A program made the translations under genes and the position numbers. The notes beneath the pieces were generated by a model that saw only the letters and a list, made by a program, of their open reading frames with translations, was not told the origin of the DNA and did not search any database. Positions 24,704 to 37,485 of a stretch of DNA of 64,000 nucleotides are shown here, piece after piece; the stretch's first letter is position 1; the number at the start of each line of letters is the position of its first letter. This DNA is from Flaccisagitta enflata (Eukaryota > Chaetognatha > Sagittoidea > Aphragmophora): positions 10,106,001 to 10,170,000 of the forward strand of contig OZ231126.1 of assembly GCA_965153355.1 (NCBI GenBank), read 5' to 3'.

Positions 24704-27101
24704 ATGGCCGCTATAAGTGAAGTGCCCGAAGACAAAGCAGATGTCACCGTCGTTTCGGCTAACGTTGATAAGCCGCCGTTGGATGAAGAAGCTTTCGATC
24801 GTCTGCTTGAGTTTCGAGCGTGCGTGTCTTTGGCAGTGGCGTCGGCCGGAGTGGCGTCGGCCGGAGCCGCTTGCGCCGAGGCTCGTCGTCATGGGCAATG
24901 TGAGTCACGTGGCAGCGACGCCGCCGGCTTGTATCGCTATCTTTGGCATTGTATGGAATCATGTAAAGCGAAACGGTTTCCAGGAGCTTCATTCATCGTA
25001 GACGAAGCTGGAAACGTCACCGATGGAGGAGAAGTCGGTTAGGGTTTTGGTCATGGTTTCTTTCTCGTGCTAGTTTTTGTTCCGTCTGAATCACTAATAA
25101 GAAGATCCTATTCTTTTCCTCTTTTATCATGTCTGTTTGACACTACGTCCATCTGTCTCTCCATGTTTGTCACACGTTTAGGAGAAGATCCATTGTTGGC
25201 CTCAATGGAAGGAGTTACTTCTGCCCTTGAAGCCCCCGTCGACATGCGATCCAAGGGCGATCTAAATAAAGAAAAATTGAATAAAGAAAAATTGAATAAA
25301 CTACCAACTGCGTCCTCGGAAAGAATTCAGACTTACGTCGACGAGACACTTTCACCCAAGTCTCGCCTAAAACCCATTTCTACCAAGAAATCTTCGGGAA
25401 ACGAAGCGAAATCTCTCAATCAGCCATCATCGTTGCCCGACACTTTAGTCGTAGAGAAAGAGGAGGAGGAGGAGGAGGAGGAGGATTCGCCGACACCTCA
25501 AACGATAGATTATGACGTCACGGCTTGGCCGCTCGTCCGTGACCGTCTCCCGCGGCCCGTCGTACCCCTCTTCTCATTCAGATCATCTTCGTCGTCGATG
25601 CCGCCGTATTCTCCTTATGGCCCCATCACTTACGTTGACACGGTCTTTGTCGTACCTACGACGAACATACTGCCGGAAGATTATGGCCGCATGATAAAGA
25701 CGACGATGCAGGTTCTTGACAGTCAGTGAACAAAATGGTATTTGTAGATATGTCAGCAGTTTGGCAAATCTCAAAACAGTGAGATCTTTCATTCTAGTAC
25801 ATTTCAACGCGTTGAGATTTCTCATTCTGGCATATTTCAACATGTTGAGATCTCTCATTCTGGCATATTTCAACATGTTGCGATTTCTTATTCAATTAGA
25901 TTTATCTCAGTAGAATGAGAGATTTCAACGTGTTAAATTGTGCCTGAATAAAAGATTTCAATATGTTAAAATATACTAAACTGCTGATATATCAACAAAT
26001 ATTGTAATGTCCATAGACTGTTGACGTCATTTTACATGTGAAACACTTTTATTTGGTTACTTGTTCATGTGGTTGAAATATTTTCATCCCTCCTCAACTG
26101 TACGTACAGGCCATCTTCAAACTGCTAATCCCGCCGGAAGGAGGAGCTGAAGGCGACCAGATGACAAATTCATCGAGAGCGAAAAAGGCCGAAGTGTCGT
26201 CCAAGAAGGGATCGAAAGGCAAAAGCCGGAATAACGAGAAAGATTACTACGCGGGTGACGACTGGTGGTCCGAAGATGAAACGGCCAACTTTGAGTTTGA
26301 TAGCGACGTAGACGTTCTCGATGGTAATTTGACGGGTCTGTCTAACATGATAAAGATCATGACTACGTCTGTCAGAGTGCCCTGAAAAGCCAAAATTGTA
26401 CTTCGCCTGGCAAAAATATTTTTCCTTTGCAAAAATGCTTTCAAATGAGCCATTGCACAACTTTCAAATCAATCGGGATCCATCTTTAGGGTAAGGTTGA
26501 AGATTACATTGAATCATCATTGGAATCTTTTTTTCTATTATGCAAATTTTGTCTCTCTCATACAGATCTATGGAAACTTCAAAGTCATCCTAAAGATGGT
26601 TCCTGATTGATTTGAAAATTGCGCGTTAGCTCATTTGAAAGCATTTTTGCAAAGGAAAAATATTCTTGCCAGGCGAAGTACAATTTTAGCTTTTCTGGGC
26701 ACTCTGACAGACGTAATCATGACGCTTAGTATAGGGGGTAAAAAACGGTTGTAACTTTAGTACGACGTAGGCAGAGGCAGTGGCAAACTGTTGTTGGTGA
26801 TCTTCTCGTCTCCGTTTCCCGGCGTCAGGTGAATGATAAATCTCCTTAGTCACTTAGGAAGGGGCACCGTTTGAGATTCGGTCAATGTCAATGACGATTC
26901 TCAATGAAGTTCAAACTGCTAAAGAAGACATCGTGACATGTCTATCAATGTCTTGTTCTTCAGCGAATTTCAATGCGAGAGCCAAAGCCGCGGCGAGGAA
27001 AAAGTTCATGGCCACTGCAAAGTCAAAAGGGAAACCGGCGGGGCCTCCGGTAGTCCACACGGAGTATGGCACCCTTGCATTCCCACAGGCCGATTCTTTA
27101 G
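24704..27101 (+). CDS. Unrecognised protein, four phase-matched exons, 3' end missing
   Basis: Exons 24704-25037, 25182-25711, 26110-26323 and 26964-27101 join in phase (1, 0, 1) with GT-AG borders, giving about 405 residues and no internal stop. The ATG sits in ACCATGG. Seen in order: an alanine-rich segment (FRACVSLAVASAGVASAGAA, residues about 42-61); a Cys-containing stretch (LYRYLWHCMESCKAKRFPGA); a serine/lysine-rich linker with an E8 run; a well-ordered block (ITYVDTVFVVPTTNILPEDY, GRMIKTTMQAIFKLLIPP); a basic-acidic tail (DWWSEDETANFEFDSDVDVLD); and an Ala/Lys-rich stretch (NARAKAAARKKFMATAKSKG). I do not recognise the family. The reading stops at a donor (TTTAG|GTGTGC) about 100 bp before the palindrome centre, so the remainder is absent from the window. 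A broken reverse copy lies in the right arm. Confidence 0.6.
26345..26720. repeat. Foldback with arms of about 135 bp, near the palindrome centre
   Basis: 'catgactacgtctgtcagagtgccc' (26,358) is mirrored by 'gggcactctgacagacgtaatcatg' (about 26,697). The arms run inward to 'atccatctttagg' and 'cctaaagatggttcc'. It lies inside the last intron of the unrecognised gene. The mirrored copy is at 27,590-27,925. Confidence 0.8.
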
Positions 27102-27199
27102 GTGTGCAATTTTCTGTCATCTGTCGATCTCAAAACGTTTCTAGGGTCTTTCGCTCTCAGGTGGATACTGTGTTATCATCTCATACAGTAGTCAACTGA

Positions 27200-29190
27200 C
27201 TTGCTGATTACTCCATAGATACCGTCTTGGAATCGTAGACCGTCGAGCCTCGGTGGTTGCAATCTCCGGACGCGTTACGGTGGTGACGAAATTTTGCCTA
27301 AAAGAGTCGGCGCTGGAATGCGGTGCCGTATTACCGAGCCCCGCCGTTTCCGACGCGACAACCGCTGTTTCCTATCGCCGCGGCTGGCTGGACATTGGTG
27401 ACATGTCACGATATAACAGCTAGCGGACTGAGCTTCGTGAGATGTCATTGACATTGACGAATCTCAAACTGACGCTTCTGAAATTGACTGAGGCTATCGT
27501 ACCTGACGCCGAGAGGCGGAGACAGCGATCACCAGCAACGGTTGCCACTGCCTCTGCGTCATGCTATTGCTTTAAACGTCATGATTACGTCTATCAGGGG
27601 AGTCTTAGAAAGCTAAGGGTAGCCTTCGCACAGCAGGAATATTTTTCTCGCTGCAAAATGCCAGTGACTAACATAATTTCAAATCAATCAGGAATATCTT
27701 TAGGATGACTTTGAAGACTCATCGTCTATGAAGAGAATAAACTATAATAAAAATAAATTCAATGTAAATTCAATGTATCTTCCCAGCCTTACCTAAAGAT
27801 GGATCTCGATAATTGAAAGTAAAACCGCAATAGCTCATTTGAAGCATTTTGCGAAACTATTTTTTGCCAGTAATATAATTTAACTCGCGCTCTGACGGAG
27901 CATAATGATCTTATCATGTTAGACGAACCATCAAATTACCATCAGGCGTCTACGTCATATCAACCAAAAATTGGCCGTTTCACCAATCGTCACCCGCGTA
28001 ATAATGCTCGTTATTCCGGCACGATGCTAGACGGCTGCGCTTTCAGCGCTTTCGCCGATAATTTGTCATCTGGCTCGCCTTCCTTCCCGCCAACGTGGCC
28101 TGCTTATACAGTGAGGAGGATAATGGCCGCATGGCCTGAATGACAAATGAGATGTTTCACATGTAAAATGACGTCAGCAATCTATGGACATTGCAATATT
28201 TGTTGATATCAGCAGTTTAGTATATTTAACATATTGAAATCTGTATTCAGGCACAATTTAACTACTTACGTTGAAACCATTCTGCTGAGACAAATCTAAT
28301 TGAATAAGAAAACAGCATGTTGAGTATATGCAGGCGAAGATCTCTTTATGTGCCGGTCATCTCAACGTGATTAATCTTGCCCAAGAATGAGTCTCACTGT
28401 TGGACGCCGGCTGCTGGCATATCTACAAATACAAATCGCGCTGTCAGAACGCATCGTCTTTATCATGCGGCCGTATCTTCCGGCAGCGTGTTGGAGTAAG
28501 CCAGATGCGGTAAAGACCATGTCAGCACGTGATGGGGCCAGCAGAAGAATGCCGGCGGCTATCGAAGCGGCAGTGTCTGGGCGAGAGGAAGTACGACAGG
28601 CCGCAGAAAGGCGTTAGGCGCTGTCGCGTCATCGTTTGAAGCGTCGGCGATGCCTCATCTCCATCTCTTCTCTACGACTAAAGTGTCGAGGCAACAACTG
28701 GTGAAGACACCAGCCGTTTCCCGAAGACTCTTGTAGAAAATGAGTTTAGGCGGGCAGGTGAAATGTCGTCGACATGAAGTCTGAGTGTCCGAACAGTGTG
28801 TATTCAGTTTTCTTTATATAGATCGCCCTTAGTGCATGTCGGCAGGGGCAGAGGCGAAATACTCCTTCATTGAGCCAACAATGGATCTTCTCTGACGTGT
28901 GACATATGGAGAGACCATAAATGAAAGATGATAAGAAGGAAAGAATAGATCAGATGGCACAAAAACGAAAAACCATGACCAAAACCTAACCATTCTCCTC
29001 CATCATTGACGTTCCGCTTCGTCTACGACGAATGGCTCTGAAACCGTTCCGCCCCATGCAATGCCGGAGTGAAACTGTACAAAGTGCGCTCGAAACAGTC
29101 AGCTTCTTCATCAACGGCAGCCTCGGTCAGCCAGGCTGACGATGATCTTCGGGCGCTTCGCGCCAGCAGCGCGTAATCTTGACGGTTTCA
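27200..29190 (-). pseudogene. Broken reverse copy of the unrecognised gene
   Basis: Recognisable pieces of the exons at 24,704-27,101 occur in reverse order and orientation. About 27,330-27,410 mirrors the last exon (gacatgtcaccaatgtc, then ccgcggcgataggaaa), about 27,920-28,140 mirrors the third, about 28,450-28,800 the second and about 28,990-29,170 the first. Stops and frameshifts are scattered throughout. Either this is a decayed duplicate or it is error-rich sequence of the same locus. Confidence 0.55.
27590..27925. repeat. Mirror copy of the 26.35-26.72 kb foldback
   Basis: The arms 'cgtctatcaggggagtc...ctttagg' and 'cctaaagatggatct...gctctgacggagc' correspond to the left-arm foldback with many changes. 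The arms have diverged from each other as much as from the other copy. Confidence 0.6.
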
Positions 29191-31344
29191 TGATCCATCA
29201 CGTGGCGTCATAATTTGATTCACGTCATTTTCAAATTGTACGGCATTCTGACCGCGGCAGCGAAACGTGCAGACCCAGATGACGCCTTCCCCCCCCCCCC
29301 GCCCCCCAACATACCCTGTCAATTATCAAGATTCGTGCTCGCATCTCTTTTCACAATTCTTGTCCTTCTGTCTGTAAGCCCATCAGGTTTTAGCGATACA
29401 AATGCCAATCACAAAATTTTTCGCTTATCAGATGCGTCCCAGCAGAACTACGTTACTATCTTGCTAATAAATATATCAACATCTGAAAAGAAGCAACTTT
29501 GAAAGAGTACTGCTCCAAAACGAATAAAGCTACAATTATCAGATTGGTCTCACTTTAGATGTTTGTTTTAATGCTTTAAAATGCGACCAATCTGGTAATT
29601 GTAGCTTTATTCGTTTAGGAGCAGTACTCTTCCAAAGTTGATGCTTCTTTTCAGATGTTGATATATTTATTAGCAAGATAGCAAGTGCTTGCCGCACAAT
29701 TTCATTGCAACATCGACACAGGACAACGTTGCCCGATTGGGCTTGTTCATTTTACAGTCATTCAGGTGTTATAAGCAAACGTGAGAATTTCGTGTAAGTG
29801 AAAATAACCTTGGTTCTCGAGAGAAGTTTCGGGTAAGGAGATTGATAGTTGAGCATGTCTCTCTCGCAAATCCATCACAACTGCCATCATGGCCGCGTCC
29901 ACATCCTCGTAGTCCTTCACAGAAGACCAATTGGCTAGCAATAGCGTTGTGATTACACTATGGGGACTAGTATATACGGACAGACATTAACTCGACATAC
30001 CCAAAAGCAAATGCCTTTCAATTTGTCACCAAAGATGGCAGATGCGGAAAAAGCATCCCCAAAATCCAATTGCTCCGAGGTGAGCCAACAAGGAAGGGAC
30101 GCCACCACGCTGAATGTCACGTAAGAGGGGGAGAAAGCAGCTATCCATCATTATAGTGCGTGAAAACGGCGTGTAAAGTCCTTTGATTTAAGCTGCGAAG
30201 AAAAATTTACCGAGGTTCGTTGAACTTCAGGTGAAGTATCTGGACGCTGGGTCGGGTTCGAAGCTCGCAGTCAAGCGACGTGAAGTCCAGACTGAATAAA
30301 AGAAATTATGTACCTAGCCAATTTCAAAGCACTGTAGCCATTAGAAACTCCAGAGACATGTCCGTCAGTCCAAGCCAATTGCCAACTACAAAACACCTGA
30401 CTCCTTCCATCAGTTTATCCTTGGAAATGGCGTTGAAAAATCCGGCGACGAAACCACTTACGTCCGTCGGGTTCTGGGCAAAACCGTGCCATAATTAAGT
30501 ACCAAATACACCAGTTCCTGCACGGCTGTACCAGTGTACCTGTGCCTGTGCCAATTGTTCCATCGATATCATCACCACAGCTACACCTTGATCTGGGGGC
30601 TGAGAAAACCCCGAGATGAATCTCAATAGCTTAAATTACATGAGGCATACTTCTAGTTGCCCCAGTGGGATGAAATTTTACATGAAGAAGCGGTGGATTG
30701 CGAAACTCGGTAACCCTGATCACAATATCGGCCACCTCAAAACTCAGCGAATCTGAATGCTCCACGTATATTCAATATCCTCGTAGTGAACACGGCCTTG
30801 TCGTTCATCAAAGCGCGACTCTTGGTCAGTTCAGTGGAACATTCTGATGTAGTTTTTCGCTTTCAAGTTGTTTCTCGTCGCTGTGGAAGATGGCGTAAAA
30901 GGAGATTGTGAATTTACAAGCTCTTTTCCCAAAAAGTGATATGAGCAGAGAAGACTAAATTCGGATAAGCACAGCTACTGAACAGAAGCCCACAGGGGTG
31001 ATATTAAAATAACGAATAAGCCCAGTGTTTAAGGCCTATTTGCAAAACTGTACTGTGCTCACTGGGCCTCAGAATTCACCAATATTTTCCTCATTTCTTT
31101 CGAGAAAAAAAGTGAACGACTCCTGCTGCGTGAACAGAGAGAAACGGAAGAAGTCTCAAAATTATCCTATGACAAGAACAACGCTTTCATCGCGATCGTG
31201 ATTTTTTTAACAGCGACGCGACAACTGTCTGCAATTCCTCTCATATTTAGCTTTAGAACGAAGAAGTGACTTTGGCTTGAGATCTAAACTTAACCCAATG
31301 CCTGCCTCATCAACTGCGTGCCACTGCGCTTCAATTGCAATCCT

Positions 31345-34215
31345 TACCTGTGCAAATAGTGGAATGGCGAGTTTCTTCAGTCGTGGAAGGATCACCGAGT
31401 GAAAGAGTGTGAGGACGCACGTACTCGCACAAGTCTGAAGTTCAGGCGTCAAAAAAAATCGAATCACCGAACGGCAAAAGGCTCGGTGACCACAAAATGA
31501 TGTGGTGGAGTGTTGTCGACAGGTGGCCTGCAATCGCATGACGGAAGCCGTCAGTCTGAAGCCATTATCAAACGGGCATTACGAACGAAACCATTATCCC
31601 AGCAGCAGGCGCGCTGCAGTGAGCAAAACGGCGATTAAAAAATCTGAAAATAATGGGTGCGCGACTGGAGTCCAACGGCGTTGTCCGCGGCGTTGTCAAC
31701 GGCGGCGTTGTCCAACGGCGTTGTGCAACGGCGTTGTCAACGGCGTTGTCAACGGCAATCAACGGCGTTATCCCAACGGCGTTGTCGCGGCGTTGTCAAC
31801 GGCGTTGTCAACGGCGTTGTCAACGTCAACGGCGTTGTCAACGGCGTCAACGGCGTTGGCTAACGGCGTTGTCCAACGGCGTTGTCCAACGGCGTTGTCC
31901 AACGGCGTTGTCCAACGGCGTTGTCCAACGCCGGAATGATATTCCGTCGCGGACAAAAAGGCAAACCATGCATTTGGGATAGAGCAGTAATGCAGAATTC
32001 GCCTGTAAAATTAAAATAAGACTGAAAAAAATTAACTACTCGTTGTCCAACAACCAAAACCATTACAAAATTCCCAGCGGCAAAAAATAAATAAATAAAT
32101 AAAACAGAATAAAACAAATCGAAACGTGCCTTGAAGAACTGACATATTCTTGGAACGCCGGCAAAGTGGCAAGAGACGTCTTTGGACTTGTGATGGGGTA
32201 ATGAATTCATATGATCAAAGAATTGAAAATTATGATGAGTATAATTAACGATTGTGATGATTTTTTTCCATTGAGATTTCGCCTCCATATAGGCATGTGT
32301 ATAGTTCCACCGGAGGGGGGGGGGGGAAGAATTAATCAGAGGGTTTGCAGATGGGGAAAAAAATCAGCGGGGAAAATTTTTTTTTTGACAGTACCAAATC
32401 ATAAAAACTGACTTGTAAAACATTAACACTATTTAAACTTTAAAAACAATGTTTTATTGCTTGATGGGGAAGAAAATGAGATTTTGAAATGCAACGCGTC
32501 TTGTTGCGGGGAACAAAATCAAAGGTGGCGGTGAGGGGGGGGAGAAAGAATTAATCAAAGGTAATGGAATTGAACTACATACACCCCTGTCTCCAAAATT
32601 GTCTCGAACTAGGACACCGCTAAGAGAGAGGGATTCAGCACAACAGTTTGGATTTACGGTCCGGGATACTGTTACTAAAGAAAACCTACGTGAATGGTCC
32701 CCGAGGCAGCATCGGCTGCAAACATCTGAAACTGGGGAATATAGGGTGTGAACATGACAACGTTCAGTGGCAGGCCCATGTCGACAATCCACTCATTAAG
32801 TTTATGAATATGACTTTCCCGAAAATTCAAGTTGAAAACTCGGGCGTGTATGAAGTTGAGTATTTCCACACAATTTCACACAGTTATGACTTAAATTTGA
32901 ATTGAATTTGACAACAGTATAATCATTCTCCATGGGGTAGATTCTCCATCCGGCTGGGGAAGGAAATCAAAGACCAGGGGGGCAGGAAAGCAAAGACCAG
33001 GGGGCAGGAAAGCAAAGACCAGGGGGGCAGGAAAGCAAAGTCCAGGGGGAAAGAAATATAAGTCGCTCAACTTTATACACTCCTGTTAAAAAACTTTAAC
33101 ATACATGTAACACCTGTCCCTCAAATAATGCCAAAGCAGCACCTTAAGGCTTAGACCATGACAGAAATGCTTCTTATTGGCCGAGTGAGATGGGATTTTA
33201 GCCGAAGTGGTCCAAGTGTCCCATAACACATAGGTAAAATTTCACGTTACTGGGCCAACTAGAAGTAAGTTGTTATTAGTTTACTTTGATTGCTGCGTTG
33301 ACAAAACAGTACTTCAGGGAGAATCATTCTTGAACCCTAGGCAAGCCTGATGTGGACTTACTTTGATTGCCGAGTTGCTGGTTGGCACCTTGCGAACGAA
33401 CATAAGCATATCGTCTCGAAGCTCGTGATCAGAGGCTTGGATGAAATGCTCGAGAAAGAGATGCGACCAAAAAGTATCTACGTTGACCATCACAAAACCA
33501 CTCGTCCGCTCCTCGCAATTGAAACGATTACGCGGAACCTTTGATCGATGAAGAGCACGTTACATTAGAATGGCAAGACCACGGGTATTGTTCAATATTG
33601 TTGTTATTGTTCAATTGTCCTATGCAGATCGTGACATATTCAAAGATGGTGTGACGCTTTTCCAACCCATCCCCACCCACAGCACAAACGCGACAAGCTA
33701 GCGACTTGAAATCTGACATGCAGGGCCTACAGGGGGAGAGCCGCCATGGCTCCCCCTGGAACTCGGGCTGGTCACGTTAGCGATGTCAATCAAAAGCGTC
33801 ACACCATCTTTAATTTTGTCGCGATCTGTACAGTTGAGTGTCCCTCATCCCGCGAGAGAAGGACCGGGGATGACTGTTTGTAAAACCGTCCAATATCAAA
33901 TCGTCGTTTCAGCGTAGTAATCTTTGTTCCCTAAAGGGATCAAGTGACAGCGAGATGCCTACAACTCTGACTCACCTTTAACCTACTGCTTTCCCCCACA
34001 TCTTTGTTCCTTTCGTGGAGTATGGATGAGATTAAATCTTCGAAGGAAGAGCTTGGAGTCGGTCCGAGGACGGAGCCGTGGATGGAGTCGGCGTCATCGG
34101 CCGGCACGCCGCCACTCGGACTCGGAACCGTCGTTGAAGGGGAAGGAATGCCGATAGACGCTGGCGGTGTCGCCGTCGGTGTCGTGCTGTTACTACTGTT
34201 CCTGATGTAATCCAC
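31345..34215 (-). pseudogene. Reverse copy of the KIAA0930-family exons
   Basis: 33,976-34,215 is an intact copy of exon 19168-19407 (one residue changed), and about 33,367-33,535 an intact copy of the FWSHLF...DDMLMFVRK exon. The third exon, at about 31,350-31,440, keeps the CTTCAG acceptor, the 'actcggtgatccttcca' core and the CAG|GTAAGGATTG donor. It is about 15-20 bases shorter and no longer encodes VEVYRR or DWEETVYLN. Two exons are therefore clean and one ruined within 3 kb. Confidence 0.65.
31668..31935. repeat. 13-bp minisatellite, right-arm copy
   Basis: Units of GGCGTTGTCCAAC with shortened variants (GGCGTTGTCAAC). The left-arm array has few such one-base deletions, and the right-arm array has them through its outer half. 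This is what random deletion, or uncorrected base-calling in a repeat, would produce. Confidence 0.9.
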
Positions 34216-35850
34216 CTGAACGAAAAAAAATCGCGGGCGAAGAATGGAAGCAAAAGAATGCGTCCTGAATTTCGTGCTGAATATGTGTGATAAATGGGGT
34301 TGGTGCGCATTAAACAAGAGTTAAAGCTCCGAAAGCTCTTGTCTTTATTCTAATTTTTGGTTTTAATGTAATATTGTCCTCCTCATATTGAGAAGCTGGA
34401 AAGACGGAAAGACTCCGAATTTCTGAGAAAAACAATCAAAGAAACTGTGTTAAAACATAAGTATCGGAAATACAGACGGACAGACACACGCTCTCATGCG
34501 AGGACTCCTCTAAAAACGGAGGGGCCGATGTCCGGGGGGTGAATTTTCAGAAATCCTGAGGGGGCCCATTAGAGGTCTTTAGGGCAATTTTTTTTCAAGT
34601 TATTCAATGGAAATTTTCATTTTCGTCAACTTTTTTTATCAATTCTCCATGACATTTAATGGGAATTATACACTTTTTTGTACTTTTTTGTAAATTTTAG
34701 AATGCAATGGGAATTTTGCATTATTCAATTTTGCATTATTCAATTTTGCATGTTATTCATGAGGAATTGAGGCTTGAAAAGCATAGTAGGGTGATTCCAT
34801 CTCAAAATGTACAAACTGAAAACCCTAAAAAAATAGATTTTGCTCATTTTTGGTGCAAAGGTAGCCCTTGGGGAGATATTCAAGAATCTTAATCTTTTGT
34901 CTCAGACCAGTACTGGGACTAGAGGTTTAGGCTTTGGGGCCAGTGCACCAAAAGACTCAGCCATATCTCAGCCATTTTATAGTAATGGTTGTCTTGGTGT
35001 CAATCTTTTGGATTACAACAAAAGAATCAGATGAAAAAAATTGAGCAAAAAATCATTTGGTTTAAGTGTCATTTAGTACCCAGTACCTAGTACGTTGAAA
35101 TTTCAAAAAAAAGATGGAAAAATATATTCTTCTTTATGTTTGTGAGTCATAATCAGAATAAAATTCAGGATCTTCACTATATACTAAAATAAAAAAAATA
35201 GGTGGTTAGGTAATTTGTTATTTCTGCAGAATTTTAACATTTGACAAAATATATTTCATCCATTTTATTATTTTTCTGGGATAAGGTATAAGGAGTTGTT
35301 ATTTTTTCTGGGATAAGAAGTATAAAGAGTTATGAGTTGAGATCAGGCTGATGTTGATTTTTGTATCGGGAAGATAACTCGGCGTGGCAGGCCGATCTCT
35401 CTTTCATTCCTCCGCATCAAACTCCTTGCTCATAATGTAATCAGCTGAAAAAACTACTCAAAATTCCATCTTTTAACTATCAAATTTCATCAGTCAACAG
35501 GAAAGTGTATGAGCTACCATCATTAATGAACGATTTTTATTTCGTCATCCAAAAAATCACTATCATCTCATCTTCTCATTGTTTGGAATGTAGTCAGTTG
35601 ATCATGTGGCTGCTACCGCTAAGAATTTACATTTAGACCTTCCTTTCCTTTGCGACACAAACGTACTTCTGAGCAAAAAAGACTGAATGTACTGAGCCAG
35701 GAACAATATGGAAAAAATACACAGCGTGATATCGAGCAACTGAAAAGTTAAAAACAGATAGTGGAAAACAGATGAATGTGACAGCCGAAAAAGTTTGAGA
35801 TTTTGAAAATAAGTGAAAAACTGATAACAATAATCGCCCTGGCAGATAGA

Positions 35851-37085
35851 GTAATTGCCATGTAACCGACCAAAATGGCGTCGCGAGTGCTGATTCTTCA
35901 AAGCGAAGTGGTGCTCGGGTTGCCTCAAAAAACAGTTAAGCGCTGGAAAAGAATTGACCAAATCCCGGCAGCAGCAACAACAACAACAACAACAGTTAGA
36001 TCTGTGAAATCACTGGTTGAAGGAAAACGAACAGGGCGTAGCTGGATAGTGAAGGTATGCCGACGGAGAAAGGCAGCATCCGCTGGCGTCCGAATTTTAG
36101 AATCCAGACGAGAATTTCATGCCATCAGGCTGAAATGAATGAATCACAATTCTGAAATTCAACCTTCTGCACAACTTAGCTACACCTGTCTGGTGGGGAA
36201 TGATTTACTGCGCCCGAGCAGAAACAACATCATCGTACAGTCAGCGAAGAACGTGGCGATGCTGCCTTGATCAAATTGCTGCTGTGACTTGGATAATCCT
36301 CAGCGAACATTATTCATTTGACATCAAACGTCTGTCGTTATTTAATACCACAGGAAAAGAACCTTCTGATGTAAAAGAGATTGAATGGAGAAAGAAATGG
36401 AAGCGAAGGAATATTATCACTCATGACATGACACAAAAAAGTAGATATCGATGGAAAAGCATGGAAATTAAGTGCGGCAAGATGCTGAGCATTTAATTCA
36501 ATTCTCTCACTGCAGAATAGTATTTTCAAAGATTATTAGCGACCAATATGGCGAAAATCTGACAAATGACTTCACTAACTAGAGACCATAAGAGCACAAT
36601 GATCAAATATTTCTCTACAAATGAATTTCTATCATAAATTTTAGTATTTGCTTCAGTATACGCTATTATTATTTTGCATATGGCAATGTTATTTCTGTTT
36701 GAGATGTTTATAGTCTTCATTTTTAGTCGCGACTCTATAAGGCTGTCAGTCAGATCACGCGCTCGGCTAGATTGATCGTGGTGTTGGCCAGAATATTAAC
36801 TTACCGTCATGGCAACAACGTATCCAGCCTGTTCTGTATTGGAAAGTCGTTGGTACAGTGAAATGCAACTCTTCTGGCTGTTTAAATGAAGTGACTGGTC
36901 AGTGGGGCTATTTTGAACATGTTCATTTTCAATTTTAGAGATTACATGTGCTGATCTTTGAGTGTAAGAATTACTAACTGGTTAATTTTCTTTGCCACGT
37001 GAATTGTAATTGTTGGTAAAGCTATCACCTCGATGAGCAAGTCGTAAAAAGCTTGCTTCCTTTGATAGCTGTACTTTTATATTAT
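35851..37085. other. Unassigned AT-rich sequence beyond the inverted repeat
   Basis: Homology with the left arm fades at about 35,850. A CAACAACAACAACAACAACAG run occurs near 35,975. Short open frames (35,875-36,138; 36,200-36,496) have no recognisable motif. I see no gene. Confidence 0.4.
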
Positions 37086-37089
37086 ATTT

Positions 37090-37485
37090 ATATATTATTA
37101 TGAATCCACAAACACAGAAGAATGTTTTGCCTTCTTTTTTTTCTGAAATTTCAATGTACCAAATACCCAGAGGTACCCAAATTGACTACCCCTAGAGGTA
37201 AAAACCCCAAAGTGATTTTTTTTTGTTCAAATTTTTTTCTGATCTGATTATTTGTGCTAAAACTTAAAGATTGACATCAAGATTGTCCATTTACTGCAAA
37301 ATATGGCTGAGATATGGCTTTGAGAAGTTTTAGTGGTACCAGGGGGCCCCAAAATTTCAAACTTAATAAACAAAATATTCTATTTATAAATATATTAAAT
37401 TTCATGAATAACTCCCAAGAAAAGTACACCAAAATGAGCAAAATCTATTTTTGAGGGTTTTCAGACTGGCGCATTTTGAACAATA
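37090..37485. repeat. Dispersed repeat, third copy
   Basis: It is in direct orientation relative to 18,200-18,590: 'atgaatccacaaacacagaagaatgttttgcc', later 'aaaacttaaagattgaca(t)c' and 'atatggctgagatatggct'. Similarity is roughly 75-80 percent by eye. Confidence 0.65.

Larger units (their letters stand above)
27196..35850. repeat. Right arm of the giant inverted repeat
   Basis: This is the reverse complement of 17.42-27.19 kb. About 32,330-34,850 is almost identical to about 18,530-21,060: the 125-residue frame at 33,940-34,317 differs by one residue from that at 19,066-19,443. In contrast, 27.2-31.9 kb and 34.9-35.85 kb align only with frequent scattered substitutions and indels, in coding and non-coding parts alike. 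The change of quality inside one arm is abrupt. Confidence 0.93.
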
